64,000 nucleotides of DNA from an uncultured Pseudomonadota bacterium (GTDB taxonomy: Bacteria; Myxococcota_A; UBA796; SXON01). Both the position numbers and the translations under genes were made by a program. The notes beneath the pieces are model-generated. The model searched no databases and was not told where the DNA came from. It worked only from the letters and a program-made list of their open reading frames with translations. Below, in pieces: positions 21,745 through 41,003 of the stretch. The stretch covers positions 1 through 64,000 of the forward strand of contig CAIQVJ010000006.1 of NCBI GenBank assembly GCA_903875225.1, written 5' to 3'. Position 1 is the stretch's first letter; each line of letters begins with the position of its first letter.

Positions 21745-23238
21745 ATGCCCTCCCCTGCGCTCTCCCGCTACGCCCCCCCGATCGCCCTGCTGGCCGTGCT
21801 CGCCGCCCTGGCGGTCGGGATCCGGATCTACACGCACGCGAGCGCCGCGCTCCCGGTCTGGCAGCCGGACGTTCGGGCGTACGAGAAGGACCGGAAGCTC
21901 CTCACCAGCGAGCTGGGTCGAGCACCGCGCATCTGGGAGCCGGCGAAGGCGCCGGACATCGTCGTCATCGTGCTCGACACCACGCGGCTCGACCGGTTGG
22001 GCATGTACGGCTACGAGAAGGAGACCTCGCCCCACCTCGACGCGTGGGCAAAGAATGCCAGGGTGTACGACCAGTTCCGGGCGGACGGCCCATGGACGTT
22101 GCCGTCGCACGCCTCCCTGTTCACCGGCAAGTGGCCGATCACGCACGGTGCCCACGGCGTGCCGCTGCAGACCCCCCAGCAGGCGGGGCCGCTGCCCCGG
22201 GGCAGCGCGACCGTGGCGCGGGCCCTGCGCCAGGCGGGCTACCGCACGGTGGGCATCGCGGCGAACAAGGCGTTCCTGGATGCGTCCTGGGGCCTCTCGC
22301 AGGGCTTCGACGTGTGGCTGTGCAGCCAGCTCCAGCCCGCATCCGACGGCACCTTCGACCCGACCGCGGATCGGATGGAGCGACTGGCAGAGACGGCCCT
22401 CGCGCAGAAGCGGGAGGGCTCGTTGTTCCTGTTCCTCAACTTCATCGACCCCCACACGCCCTGGCACCTGCGCGACGGGTATGTGCGGGAGCCCGAGAGG
22501 ATCAGGAAGAAGACCCTGCCCGGGGGGAGCGCGTGGCAGCGCGCGACCGAGCGGATGATGGCGGACCACCAGCAGTCGCCGGAGAACGTCGCGAGCTGGA
22601 GCGAGGCGTACGACAGCGAGATCCGGTTCATGGACGAACAGCTGGGGCAGCTGCTCGATGCGCTGCCGTCGCTGGGGATCGGCGACGACGACTACGTCTT
22701 CATCCTGGCCGACCACGGCGAATACCTCGGGGAGCACGATCTGATCGAGCACTCCAAGGACGTCTACGAGCAGGTGAGCCACGTGCCGTTGATGATCCGC
22801 GGCCCGGGCTACGCCGTCGGGCGCGACGCGACCCCGCTGCAACACCACGACCTCGCCGGGATGATCCTCGCCGCCGCGGGGTTGCCGCCCCTACCCGACT
22901 CCGCGAGCACTGCGACGGCGGGAGTCCAGGTGACCGAGAGCTACTTCGCGCGCAAGCGCGACCTTGCGAACCCCACGCTCGCCACCCGGTTCGACCGCAT
23001 CCGGCGAGGCTTCGTGCAGTTTCCGCACAAGCTGATCCTCGGGGACGACGACAGCGCCGAGGCCTACGACCTTTCCACCGATGCGGGCGAGACGACGCCC
23101 GTGCCCGACGCGCCCTGGGTCGCCGGCCTGCGCGCCGCGGCGGGCGCCTGGCAGTCCGGTCAGGTCGAGACGCCGACCGTGAGCACCGACGAGCCGGTGA
23201 ACGTCGAGGCCCTGCGGGCGCTGGGATACATCCAGTGA
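21745..23238 (+). CDS. sulfatase-fold hydrolase with Thr in place of the catalytic Cys
   Basis: The 497-residue protein has an N-terminal membrane anchor (about 8-27) and the sulfatase/alkaline-phosphatase fold: metal-binding VIVLDTTRLDRLGMYGY near 73-89, and ADHGEYLGEHDL near 320-331. In true sulfatases the motif C/S-x-P-S-R is converted to formylglycine. Here it reads T118-L-P-S-H122, so no Cys or Ser can be converted. The Thr could act as a nucleophile, as in phosphoglycerol and phosphoethanolamine transferases. Substrates could be envelope glycans or phospho-groups. Its TGA overlaps the ATG of the next gene (TGATG), so the two are coupled. Confidence 0.75.
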   Translation: MPSPALSRYAPPIALLAVLAALAVGIRIYTHASAALPVWQPDVRAYEKDRKLLTSELGRAPRIWEPAKAPDIVVIVLDTTRLDRLGMYGYEKETSPHLDAWAKNARVYDQFRADGPWTLPSHASLFTGKWPITHGAHGVPLQTPQQAGPLPRGSATVARALRQAGYRTVGIAANKAFLDASWGLSQGFDVWLCSQLQPASDGTFDPTADRMERLAETALAQKREGSLFLFLNFIDPHTPWHLRDGYVREPERIRKKTLPGGSAWQRATERMMADHQQSPENVASWSEAYDSEIRFMDEQLGQLLDALPSLGIGDDDYVFILADHGEYLGEHDLIEHSKDVYEQVSHVPLMIRGPGYAVGRDATPLQHHDLAGMILAAAGLPPLPDSASTATAGVQVTESYFARKRDLANPTLATRFDRIRRGFVQFPHKLILGDDDSAEAYDLSTDAGETTPVPDAPWVAGLRAAAGAWQSGQVETPTVSTDEPVNVEALRALGYIQ

Positions 23239-24476
23239 TGCGGTTCGACCATGCTCCCCGATGCGCCTCGCAGCTCCTCCCCCGAGCCGTGAGCGCAGTG
23301 GCGCTCGTCGCGCTGCTCGGCGGCTGCGGGCTCAAGCACATCCTGCCCGGGCCCCCGGTCGTGACGGGTGACGCGCGAACGGCCTACGACACCTTCGAGC
23401 CTGCGCCGGTCACCTACACCGAGGCCGCACCGAACCGTCCGGTGGTGCTCCCGCTCCAGATCTGGGGGCTGCGGTATGCACTGGACGTCGTGCTGGAGAC
23501 GACGCACCCCGACTGGATCATGCACGAGTACGCCCGGATCGATCTGGCTGCGACAGAGTCGAGCCCCGCGCGCTCCTTGTGGATCGCCAAGGACGCCGCG
23601 ACGGACTTTGTGCAGACCATCACCTCCGACGTGCCCGACATCCGCTCCTGGGTCCCCGAGATCCCGGTCCCCCGGCACGCTGGGAGCGTGGTGGTCACGG
23701 ACGCCACGGCCGGCGAGACGGCCGACCTCCGGTTCCAGTACGAGAACCCGAAGGGTCAGGCGGTCGACGTGCACTACCGGGGGACGATCCCCACCGAGCC
23801 CGCGAAGCCCCGCAACGGGAACACGATGGGGCACAGCCGCCCGTCGCTCGCGGCCCTGCTGGACATCCACCTGTACCAGCCGGGCGGGGAGGCAGAGGTG
23901 AGCATCGGCGGGGAGGCGCAGAAGATCCGCAAGCTGTTCGGGTTGTACCCGATGAAGTTCCTGCTCGCCCAGACGCAGGGTGGGTTCGCGATCGCCGACT
24001 TCGCGGAGGCATGGGGCCCTGCGGAGACCGCCGGCTTCCTGCTCACCCGCCCGGGGTCGGGGTCAGCCTGGCCGACCGAGGCAGTGGAGACGTGGGTGGG
24101 TGGCGACGACGGCTGGGTCGAGAGGTCGGGCCCGGTCACCACGCTCCGGTACCACTTCGTCCACGGGGAGCTCGACCAGGCGGAGGTGCGGCAGTCCGGC
24201 CTGGGGTTCCCCGTGATGCGCGCGGTCTTTCAGCCTGCGATCCCGGACCTGCGTCGACGGTTTTCAGGCGAGGCGCGGAGCCGGTTCGTCATCGACGTCG
24301 CAGGCCAGGTCGGTCACGGGATCGGCGAGACGGTCGCGCGGTGGGAGGGCGACGAAGCGGTCGTGGACATGATCCCGCTGGAGCCGAGCTGGTTTGCGGA
24401 CCGCCCGATGCAGACGCGTGTGGTGGCGGGCGAGGGTGGGGACTCCGTGGTGGTGAAGCGGGTGTCCGCGCCGTAG
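23238..24476 (+). CDS. lipoprotein, function unknown, coupled to sulfatase-like gene
   Basis: The product is 412 residues long, with a signal peptide ending in LGGC (Cys about 31), so it is lipid-anchored. The body is beta-rich, with alternating hydrophobic residues and several Trp (IWGLRYALDVV, WVGGDDGWVERSG). No known catalytic motif is visible. The ATG at 23238 overlaps the stop of the sulfatase-like gene, and this chooses the start inside a much longer open frame that begins upstream. Coupling suggests that it works with that enzyme in the envelope. Confidence 0.6.
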   Translation: MRFDHAPRCASQLLPRAVSAVALVALLGGCGLKHILPGPPVVTGDARTAYDTFEPAPVTYTEAAPNRPVVLPLQIWGLRYALDVVLETTHPDWIMHEYARIDLAATESSPARSLWIAKDAATDFVQTITSDVPDIRSWVPEIPVPRHAGSVVVTDATAGETADLRFQYENPKGQAVDVHYRGTIPTEPAKPRNGNTMGHSRPSLAALLDIHLYQPGGEAEVSIGGEAQKIRKLFGLYPMKFLLAQTQGGFAIADFAEAWGPAETAGFLLTRPGSGSAWPTEAVETWVGGDDGWVERSGPVTTLRYHFVHGELDQAEVRQSGLGFPVMRAVFQPAIPDLRRRFSGEARSRFVIDVAGQVGHGIGETVARWEGDEAVVDMIPLEPSWFADRPMQTRVVAGEGGDSVVVKRVSAP

Positions 24477-24608
24477 GCGGTGCGGCCGCGGCCGCGTCGG
24501 GAGCGAAAATAAAGTCACCTTTCGGGGTGAAAATCGGAGGCTGGTGCACACCTCTCCAATTTCGCGGCTGGACCGCGGATGCTTTTTCCTGTAACTTTGA
24601 GTTTGCCT

Positions 24609-24671
24609 TGACCTCGCGGACCCGCTCCGCGATCGCCTGACCCCGCGGACGCGGTCCGCCGTCGTGACCTA
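24609..24671. repeat. two tandem GC hairpins with a ~29-bp period upstream of the OmpA-like gene
   Basis: TGACCTCGCGGA (24609) recurs as TGACCCCGCGGA (24638), and a third TGACCT begins at 24665. Each of the first two units forms a perfect hairpin: CGCGGA-CCCGC-TCCGCG (24615-24631) and GCGGAC-GCG-GTCCGC (24645-24659). They lie in the 221-base gap between the lipoprotein and OmpA-like genes, close to the latter's start. They may be a transcription attenuator or protein-binding repeats. The rest of the gap holds an A/T-rich patch (AAAATAAAG near 24505). Confidence 0.45.
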
Positions 24672-24697
24672 CAGCCCATTTCCCCCCCGAGAGGTCC

Positions 24698-26395
24698 ATG
24701 CTCTCCCTGTTGTTGCTCCTCGCTGCTCCCCGCGCGCTCGCCCTCGACGCTGACACCTTCGACGCCACTGGCTCGACCTTCGACGAGCAGGGGGGCCTTC
24801 AGATCATCGCCCCCACGATCGGCGATCCGAACGACGCGTTCGGAGGCCTGATGCTCGTGTACGCGCACAATCCGCTCGTGGAGGTGTTCGGTGACGGGTC
24901 GAAGACCGTGATCCTGGGCACGCAGTTCGCCGGTCACGTGATGGGCGGCTACACGCTCGGCAAGATCGCGCGCATCGACCTCGACGTGCCGATCTACCCG
25001 TTCGTCGGCGGGCCCGATCAGGACTTCAACGGCGCCGCGATGGGTGACATCAAGCTTCAGGGCGTGATCCGGGTGATCGATGCCGCGAAGAACGGCCTCG
25101 GCTTTGCCGTCATCCCCCAGTTCACGGCGCCCACGGGCACATCGGCGAAGTACGCGGGCTCGGGTAGCGTGAGCGGTGGCCTGACCGCCTCGGTCGGCTT
25201 CAAGCCCACCGAGAAGTTCTTCGTCGACGGGAACCTCGGCATCAACGCCACGGGCGGCTCCCCGTTGGGTGACTACACGATCGGGTCCGGCCTCACCGGC
25301 GGTATCGGCGCCGGCGTGAAGCCCATCGACCCGCTCACGCTCGGTCTCGAGCTGGACGGCCTCATCGGCATCGCCGGCGGCGTGGGCCCCTACAACAAGA
25401 ACCCCATCGAGGCGCACCTCTATGGCAGCTACGGCACCGGATCGGGCCTCGTCGCCACGCTCGGCTTCGGCACGGGCATCGTCGCTGGCGTCGGCGCGCC
25501 AGACGTCCGGGTGATCGGCGGGGTGGGCTACCACTTCCCCGGCAAGCCCCCGATCAAGGACAAGGACAAGGACGGCGTCTACGACGACACCGATGCCTGC
25601 ATCGACATCGCGGAGGACGTCGACAAGTTCCAGGACGAGGACGGTTGCCCCGACCCGGACAACGACAAGGACGGCGTGCTCGACACCAAGGACGCCTGCC
25701 CGATCAGCGCCGAGGACATGGACGGGTTCCAGGACGACGACGGCTGCCCCGATCTCGACAACGACAAGGACGGCATCGCCGACCTGAAGGATCAATGTCC
25801 CAACGATGCAGGCGGCATCGAGACCAACGGGTGCCCGGACCGCGACCACGACACGGTCATCGACATCAAGGACCAGTGTCCTGACGAGGCGGGTCCGGCC
25901 AACACGGGAGGCTGCCCCGATCGCGACACCGATCAGGTGCCCGACAAGCGCGACAAGTGCCCCGACCAGCCCAAGGACCCGCGGGAGGACCCGAGCCGCT
26001 CGGACGGCTGCCCCAAGCGCGTCATCGTGACCGCCGGAAAGATCGAGATCCTCGACAAGGTGTACTTCGACACGAACAAGACCACGATCAAGAAGCAGAG
26101 CTTTGGGCTGCTCGATCTGGTCGCGAAGACCCTGAACGACAACCCGGACCTCACGAAGGTCGAGGTGTCCGGTCACACGGACAGCGACGGAAACGATGCC
26201 GCGAACCTCAAGCTCTCGCAGGGTCGGGCCGAGGCGGTCATGAAGTACCTGGTCACGAACGGGCATGTCGATGCCGCCCGGCTCACCGCAGTCGGCTACG
26301 GGGAGACCAAGCCGATCGACACGAACGCCACGACCGAAGGGAAGGGCAACAACCGTCGCGTCGAGTTCGTGATCAAGGCGCAGGGCGCCCGATGA
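24698..26395 (+). CDS. outer-membrane protein: beta-domain, TSP3 calcium repeats, OmpA C-terminal domain
   Basis: The 565-residue protein has a signal peptide (to about residue 16). A glycine-rich region with beta-strand patterns follows, probably a membrane barrel (about 20-285). Next come thrombospondin type-3-like acidic repeats of the DKDGVYDDTDAC, DNDKDGVLDTKDACP and DRDHDTVIDIKDQCP kind (about 286-440). These bind calcium and form a rigid stalk. The C-terminal OmpA-like domain (about 450-560) has the peptidoglycan-binding pattern: VYFDTNKTTIK, VEVSGHTDSDGNDAANLKLSQGRAEAV and NNRRVEF. It should tie the outer membrane to the cell wall. It lies directly upstream of the giant repeat protein, which shares the TSP3 theme. 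Confidence 0.88.
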   Translation: MLSLLLLLAAPRALALDADTFDATGSTFDEQGGLQIIAPTIGDPNDAFGGLMLVYAHNPLVEVFGDGSKTVILGTQFAGHVMGGYTLGKIARIDLDVPIYPFVGGPDQDFNGAAMGDIKLQGVIRVIDAAKNGLGFAVIPQFTAPTGTSAKYAGSGSVSGGLTASVGFKPTEKFFVDGNLGINATGGSPLGDYTIGSGLTGGIGAGVKPIDPLTLGLELDGLIGIAGGVGPYNKNPIEAHLYGSYGTGSGLVATLGFGTGIVAGVGAPDVRVIGGVGYHFPGKPPIKDKDKDGVYDDTDACIDIAEDVDKFQDEDGCPDPDNDKDGVLDTKDACPISAEDMDGFQDDDGCPDLDNDKDGIADLKDQCPNDAGGIETNGCPDRDHDTVIDIKDQCPDEAGPANTGGCPDRDTDQVPDKRDKCPDQPKDPREDPSRSDGCPKRVIVTAGKIEILDKVYFDTNKTTIKKQSFGLLDLVAKTLNDNPDLTKVEVSGHTDSDGNDAANLKLSQGRAEAVMKYLVTNGHVDAARLTAVGYGETKPIDTNATTEGKGNNRRVEFVIKAQGAR

Positions 26396-26421
26396 AGCCC
26401 GCGCCACGCTGATTTCCCGTC

Positions 26422-26444
26422 CGGGGGATCCTGGGGATCCCCCG
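26422..26444 (+). terminator. strong stem-loop after the OmpA-like gene
   Basis: CGGGGGATC (26422-26430) pairs perfectly with GATCCCCCG (26436-26444) around a CTGGG loop. GTC (26419-26421) can pair with GAC just beyond a bulge. There is no T-tract, so it may act as a Rho-assisted terminator, an mRNA 3' stabiliser, or an attenuator between the two surface-protein genes. Confidence 0.45.
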
Positions 26445-26490
26445 TGGACGTGCGCTCCAGATCTGCCGCATTCCCGTCCTCGGAGTCTCC

Positions 26491-36074
<9,584 letters not shown>

Positions 36075-36080
36075 GGCTTG

Positions 36081-38435
36081 TCAGCTCGGGAGGCCGCGGA
36101 GCTCACCCCGGAAGATCTCCTCGCGGCGCTCCACGGCCAGCGCGAGCGTGAGCACCTCGTCCATCGTGGAGACGAGGTGCAGGTCCATCGTCTCGCGGAG
36201 GCCCCGCGGGACATCGCGCAGGTCCTTCTCGTTGTCGATCGGGATCAACGCGCGGGTGACCCCGGCGGCCTGCGCCGCGAGGAGCTTCTCCTTGAGTCCG
36301 CCGATGGGCTTCACGTGTCCGCGCAGGGTGATCTCGCCGGTCATCGCCACGTCGTGGCGCACCGGAATGCGGCAGATCGCGCTCACGATCGCGGTGGAAA
36401 GCGTGATCCCCGCGCTGGGTCCGTCCACGCCCCAGAGCTCGGGCACGTGCACGTGCACATCGGTGTGCTGCCAGAAGTCCTTCTCCAGACCGAGCTTGTC
36501 GGCCCGGCTCCGGAGCCAGGCGATGGCGGCTTCACAGCTCTCGCGGAACACGGCGCCGAGCTGCCCGGTCATCGTGATCTTGCCCGAGCCGGGCAACGCC
36601 AGCGCCTCGACCGGCACCATCACGCCCCCGTTCTGCGTCCAGGCGAGGCCGTTCACGAACCCTATCTCGTCCTGCTCCGACACCCGTCCCCGGCGGAACC
36701 GGGGCGGCCCGAGCATCTTCTCCACAACGGCGCCGTCCACGCGTAGGCGGGTGGCGGGGCCTTTGGCCACCACCCTGCGGGCGACCTTCCGGCACATGGT
36801 CGCCAGCTCGCGCTCCAGGCCTCGAACACCGGCTTCCCGGGTGTACTCCCGGGTGACCCGGGTGAGGGCGTCCTGGGTGAACCGGACGTGACCCGGGAGC
36901 AGTCCGTGGGCCTTGACCTGCTTCGGCACGAGGTGACGCTTGGCGATCGCGATCTTCTCGGGCTCGGTGTAGCCGGCGAGGCGCACGATCTCGAGCCTGT
37001 CCTGCAGAGGCGCGGGGATGCCTTGCAGGGTGTTGGCCGTGCAGATGAAGAGTACCTTCGAGAGGTCGTAGTCCAGATCGAGGTAGTGGTCGATGAACAT
37101 CTTGTTCTGCTCGGGGTCGAGCACCTCCAGCAGGGCGGCCGAGGGGTCCCCCCGGAAGTCGGAGTTCATCTTGTCGATCTCGTCCAGCAGGAACACCGGG
37201 TTGCCCGTGCCGGCCTTCTTGATCCCATGGATGATCTTGCCCGGCAGCGCGCCGATGTAGGTCCGCCGGTGCCCGCGGATCTCAGCCTCGTCGCGAACGC
37301 CACCGAGCGCGATCCGCACGAACTGGCGGTTCGTGGCCTCGGCGATCGACCGGGCGAGGGAGGTCTTTCCGACACCCGGCGGCCCGACGAGGCACAGAAC
37401 CGGCCCGTCCATGCGCTCGACCAGCGCGAGCACGGCCAGGAACTCGAGGATCCGGGTCTTCACCTTCTGCAGTCCGGCGTGATCGCGGTCCAGCACCTCG
37501 CGGGCGACGGCCAGATCGACCCGATCCTCGGAGTAGTGGCCCCACGGGAGCGCCAGGATGTGGTCGAGGTAGTTGCGGATCACCGCCGCCTCGGCGCTCA
37601 TCGGGTTCATCATCTTGAGCTTGCGCAGCTCACGCTGCACCCGCTCGCTTGCTTCGGCAGGGAGCGCCTTGTCGGCGATCTTCTGTTCGAGCTCCTGCAG
37701 CTCCTGCTTGAACTCGTCGCGCTCGGGCTCGGCACCCTTGGCCTCGTTGGCAGCGGCTGCCTTCGACGGCCGCTGGCGCATGCGCCGTTCGACCTGCGCG
37801 AGCGCGATCTCGTCCTGCAGCAGCGCCTGGACGCGGGTGAGCCGGGCGATGGGGTCGTCCATCTCGAGGACCTCCTGCGCGGTGTCCGTTCGCAGGGGCA
37901 GGTGGCGAACGAGCGTGTCGGCGAGTTTTCCGGCCTCGTCTATGCTCGCGAATTGCTGTGCGGTATCGCTCGGGATGTTGCGTTGCAGGCGCGCGAACTC
38001 CTCGAACGAGGTGCGCGCGGAGCGGAGCAGCGGCTCGACGTCCGGCCCGCTCGCCGTCTGCTCCACGATCTCCTCGACGTCGGCCCGGATGCAGTCCTCT
38101 TCGTCGTAGAACCGCACGAGGCGCCCGCGGCGCTGGCCGTCCACCAGCACCTTGAGCTTGCCATCTGGCAGTCGGATCACCTGGACCACGGTGGCGATCG
38201 TGCCCATCGTGTGGACGTCGCCCGCGTTGGGCTCACTCGCGAGTGCCTCCCGCTGCGCGACCAGGAAGATCTCCTTGTCGGCCGAAGTGTTGGCCTCGGT
38301 GAGCGCGGTGACGGAGCGTGATCGCCCGACCATGAACGGCACCGCGGCGTGGGGGAACACGACCAGCTCGCGGAGCGGGAGCAGCGGCAACCGACGCGTA
38401 CCCCCCGTTGGTGCTCGCCGCTCCTTGAAGAACAT
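36081..38435 (-). CDS. lon: ATP-dependent protease Lon
   Basis: Lon degrades misfolded and regulatory proteins in the cytoplasm. The 784-residue protein has the N-terminal substrate-binding domain ([23 protein letters not shown]), a coiled region, the AAA+ module with GPPGVGKTS and [10 protein letters not shown], and the C-terminal Ser-Lys protease. The catalytic dyad is Ser in DGPSAG and Lys in [10 protein letters not shown]. It starts three bases after clpX, in the order clpP-clpX-lon that is common in bacteria, and so should be cotranscribed. It ends convergently with the sigma54 activator gene, six bases away. Confidence 0.97.
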   Translation of the reverse strand: MFFKERRAPTGGTRRLPLLPLRELVVFPHAAVPFMVGRSRSVTALTEANTSADKEIFLVAQREALASEPNAGDVHTMGTIATVVQVIRLPDGKLKVLVDGQRRGRLVRFYDEEDCIRADVEEIVEQTASGPDVEPLLRSARTSFEEFARLQRNIPSDTAQQFASIDEAGKLADTLVRHLPLRTDTAQEVLEMDDPIARLTRVQALLQDEIALAQVERRMRQRPSKAAAANEAKGAEPERDEFKQELQELEQKIADKALPAEASERVQRELRKLKMMNPMSAEAAVIRNYLDHILALPWGHYSEDRVDLAVAREVLDRDHAGLQKVKTRILEFLAVLALVERMDGPVLCLVGPPGVGKTSLARSIAEATNRQFVRIALGGVRDEAEIRGHRRTYIGALPGKIIHGIKKAGTGNPVFLLDEIDKMNSDFRGDPSAALLEVLDPEQNKMFIDHYLDLDYDLSKVLFICTANTLQGIPAPLQDRLEIVRLAGYTEPEKIAIAKRHLVPKQVKAHGLLPGHVRFTQDALTRVTREYTREAGVRGLERELATMCRKVARRVVAKGPATRLRVDGAVVEKMLGPPRFRRGRVSEQDEIGFVNGLAWTQNGGVMVPVEALALPGSGKITMTGQLGAVFRESCEAAIAWLRSRADKLGLEKDFWQHTDVHVHVPELWGVDGPSAGITLSTAIVSAICRIPVRHDVAMTGEITLRGHVKPIGGLKEKLLAAQAAGVTRALIPIDNEKDLRDVPRGLRETMDLHLVSTMDEVLTLALAVERREEIFRGELRGLPS

Positions 38436-38438
38436 CTG

Positions 38439-39704
38439 CTACGCTCTCGGTCGAAGGGGGGGGGGATCGTTCTGGTACACGAGGATCGGCTCGGTCTTGT
38501 TCGCGACGACCTCGTCTGTGATGACACACTCGCGCACGTCGGTCTTCCCGGGGAGCTCAAACATCGTGTCGCCCATGACCTCTTCCAGGATCGCGCGCAG
38601 TCCGCGTGCACCCGTGCGCCGCTTGAGCGCCTCCCGGGCCACCGCGCCGAGCGCGCTGTCCGTGAAGGTGAGCTTCACGCCCTCCATCTCGAACAGCTTC
38701 TGGTACTGCTTCGCCACCGCGTTCTTGGGACGGGTGAGGATGTCGACAAGCGCAGCTTCGTCGAGCTCATCGAGCGTCGCGACCACGGGCAGTCGGCCGA
38801 TGAACTCGGGGATGAGCCCGAACCGCACCAGGTCGTCGGTTTCGACCATGGCGAAGAGCTCGCCCGTCTTGAGCACCTGCTGGACCTTCACGCCGGCGCC
38901 GAACCCGATCCCGCCCTTGTTGATCCGCTGTTCGATGATCTTGTCGAGCCCGACAAAGGCGCCGCCGCAGATGAACAGGATGTTGGAGGTGTCGATCGGG
39001 AGGAACTCCTGCTGCGGGTGCTTGCGGCCCCCCTTCGGCGGCACGTTGGCGACGGTCCCTTCGATGATCTTGAGCAGCGCCTGCTGGACGCCCTCTCCGG
39101 AGACGTCGCGCGTGATCGACGGGTTGTCCCCCTTTCGCGCGACCTTGTCGATCTCGTCGATGTAGATGATGCCCTTCACGGTCTGCTCGGCGTTCAGGCC
39201 CGATGCCTGGTACAGCGCGAGGATCACGTTCTCGACGTCCTCTCCGACGTACCCGGCCTCGGTGAGCGCGGTGGCGTCGCAGATCGCGAACGGGACCTTG
39301 AGGTACCGCGCGAGCGACTGCGCGAGGAGGGTCTTGCCCGTGCCCGTGGGCCCGATCAGGAGGATGTTCGACTTGGCCAGTTCGACATCGTCGCGGCCGG
39401 TGCGCGCGTCGATCCGCTTGTAGTGGTTGTGCACCGCCACCGAGAGGATCTTCTTCGCGCGGTCCTGGCCCACCACGAACTCGTCGAGGTGCTTGCGGAT
39501 CTCCATCGGCCGGGGCACCTGCTGGCGGACCGCGTAGTACTCCTCCCGCTCCTCCTCCTCGGTGATGAGGTCGTTGCAGAGCTCCACACACTCGTCGCAG
39601 ATGTACACCGAGGGCCCTGCGATCAGCTTCCGCACGTCCTTCTGGTGTTTGCCGCAGAACGAGCAGTTGAGGTTCTTCTCGCGGGGCTTCTTGGTGATGG
39701 CCAT
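38439..39704 (-). CDS. clpX: ClpX ATPase, unfoldase of ClpXP
   Basis: ClpX unfolds tagged substrates and feeds them to ClpP. The 421-residue protein has the N-terminal zinc-binding domain with four Cys (CSFCGKH...CDECVELC, about 15-43), Walker A GPTGTGKT (about 116-123), Walker [10 protein letters not shown], the IGF loop for ClpP docking (in GGIGFGAG) and [11 protein letters not shown]. The C-terminal segment [13 protein letters not shown] is typical. It lies ten bases downstream of clpP and three bases upstream of lon. Confidence 0.97.
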   Translation of the reverse strand: MAITKKPREKNLNCSFCGKHQKDVRKLIAGPSVYICDECVELCNDLITEEEEREEYYAVRQQVPRPMEIRKHLDEFVVGQDRAKKILSVAVHNHYKRIDARTGRDDVELAKSNILLIGPTGTGKTLLAQSLARYLKVPFAICDATALTEAGYVGEDVENVILALYQASGLNAEQTVKGIIYIDEIDKVARKGDNPSITRDVSGEGVQQALLKIIEGTVANVPPKGGRKHPQQEFLPIDTSNILFICGGAFVGLDKIIEQRINKGGIGFGAGVKVQQVLKTGELFAMVETDDLVRFGLIPEFIGRLPVVATLDELDEAALVDILTRPKNAVAKQYQKLFEMEGVKLTFTDSALGAVAREALKRRTGARGLRAILEEVMGDTMFELPGKTDVRECVITDEVVANKTEPILVYQNDPPPLRPRA

Positions 39705-39714
39705 GTTTGGGGGG

Positions 39715-40329
39715 CTACTTGGTCAGGTTCTTGTTCTTGATGATCTCATCGACCATGCCATAGTCCACGGCCTCCTGCGCGGTCATGATGTAGTCGCGCT
39801 CCACATCCTTCCAGAGGCGTTCGGGATCCTGCCCGGTGTGGCGGATCAGGATCTCGTTGAGCTCCTTCTTGATGCGCATGATCTCACGGGCCTGGATCTC
39901 GATGTCCGTCGCCTGGCCCTGAGCCCCGCCGAGGGGCTGGTGGATCAGCACGCGGCCGTGGGGGAGGATGCGGCGCTTGCCCTTGGTGCCGGCGGCGAGC
40001 AGCACCGCACCCATCGAAGCCGCCTGACCCATGCAGATCGTCTGCACATCGGGCTTGATGTAGTTCATGGTGTCGTAGATCGCCATGCCGGCCGTGACGC
40101 TCCCGCCCGGGCTGTGGATGTACAGGTAGACGTCCCGCTCCGGGTCCTGCGACTCGAGGAACAGGAGCTGGGCGACGATGACGTTGGCCACGGCGTCGTT
40201 GATCTGGCTGCCGAGGAAGATGATCCTGTCCTTGAGCAGCATCGAGTAGATGTCCCAGGCGCGCTCGCCGCGGTGGGTCTGCTCGATGACGGTCGGGATG
40301 AGGTAGCTGTTCATGGGGTCGAGGGACAT
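39715..40329 (-). CDS. clpP: ClpP protease subunit
   Basis: ClpP forms the tetradecameric proteolytic chamber that works with ClpX. The 204-residue length is standard. The catalytic triad is visible: Ser in GQAASMGA (near 103), His in [11 protein letters not shown] (near 128) and Asp in ERDYIMTA (near 177). The gene is first in the clpP-clpX-lon operon. Trigger factor (tig), which often precedes clpP, is not upstream here. A perfect palindrome lies about 75 bases upstream of the start. Confidence 0.97.
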   Translation of the reverse strand: MSLDPMNSYLIPTVIEQTHRGERAWDIYSMLLKDRIIFLGSQINDAVANVIVAQLLFLESQDPERDVYLYIHSPGGSVTAGMAIYDTMNYIKPDVQTICMGQAASMGAVLLAAGTKGKRRILPHGRVLIHQPLGGAQGQATDIEIQAREIMRIKKELNEILIRHTGQDPERLWKDVERDYIMTAQEAVDYGMVDEIIKNKNLTK

Positions 40330-40403
40330 GGAACCTTCGGGAGTGGGGGAGGCAAGAAGGTAACCCCGGACAGTACCGCCGCCCCTGCTCGATCGGGTAG
40401 CCC

Positions 40404-40424
40404 AGGAATCGCTTCACGATTCCT
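40404..40424. promoter_or_regulatory. 8-bp perfect inverted repeat between clpP and the divergent gene
   Basis: AGGAATCG (40404-40411) and CGATTCCT (40417-40424) are perfect reverse complements around CTTCA. The element sits in the 149-base divergent gap between clpP and the gene at 40479. It could be an operator controlling the protease operon, the divergent gene, or both. The surrounding gap is GC-rich and no clear -35/-10 pair was found by eye. Confidence 0.5.
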
Positions 40425-40478
40425 GCGGCCGGCGGCCCCGGTGGGTGATTACTCTCATGGACCGCCTGGAGGCCCCGG

Positions 40479-40985
40479 TTGAGCGACGCAGAATTCGAAA
40501 AGAAGTTGTCTGACGAAGGCTTCTTGAAGCGGTTGCTCGGTGATCTCGATCGGATCACCGAGGCAGTGACGGATGGCGCCGAGCTCGGGGCGGCGCTCGC
40601 GGGGGGCGGAATCGGCCTCGCGGGGTCCATCGCTGCGCTGTACGGCCTCGGTACGGTCGGGCTCTCCACGGTCGGGATCACCTCCGGGTTGCTGGCTGCC
40701 GGCGCGCTGATCGGGGGCGGCATGGTGGCTGGAATCGGTGTGCTGGCGGCACCTGTCGCGATCCTCGCAGCGGCGGGCTGGGCGGGGGCGGCGGCGCTGA
40801 AAAAAGAGCGGGTCCTCCGCCTGCAGAGCGAGGTCCTGGGCAAGGCGCGGCTCAAGCAACTCGAGATCCGTCATGCGCTCGAGCAGCGCGCCACCCTCTC
40901 CGAACGGGTCGCCGCCGAGATGGATGCGCGGGAACAGCTCCTGCAGCAGATCATCGAGGGGTTGCAGGAAAAGTCCAGGGGTTGA
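40479..40985 (+). CDS. small membrane protein with glycine-zipper helices and C-terminal coiled coil
   Basis: The 168-residue protein has an acidic N-terminal helix (about 1-35). It is followed by a long Gly/Ala-rich hydrophobic region (about 36-108) with GxxxG-type spacing, as in glycine-zipper membrane proteins (LAGGGIGLAGS, AGALIGGGMVAGIGVLAAP). The last 55 residues are charged and form a likely coiled coil (RLKQLEIRHALEQRATLSERVAAEM). The TTG start at 40479 is supported by GGAGG at 40468-40472. No known family is recognised. Divergence from clpP over a shared palindrome hints at a stress link, but that is only context. Confidence 0.6.
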   Translation: MSDAEFEKKLSDEGFLKRLLGDLDRITEAVTDGAELGAALAGGGIGLAGSIAALYGLGTVGLSTVGITSGLLAAGALIGGGMVAGIGVLAAPVAILAAAGWAGAAALKKERVLRLQSEVLGKARLKQLEIRHALEQRATLSERVAAEMDAREQLLQQIIEGLQEKSRG

Positions 40986-41003
40986 GCCGCCGCCCGCTCT
41001 CTT

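Noticed and set aside
21102..24476. A 1124-codon plus-strand open frame upstream of and including the lipoprotein.
   Set aside because: Only the part from ATG 23238 is credible. The upstream part is Arg/Gly-rich nonsense overlapping the protease-like and sulfatase genes.
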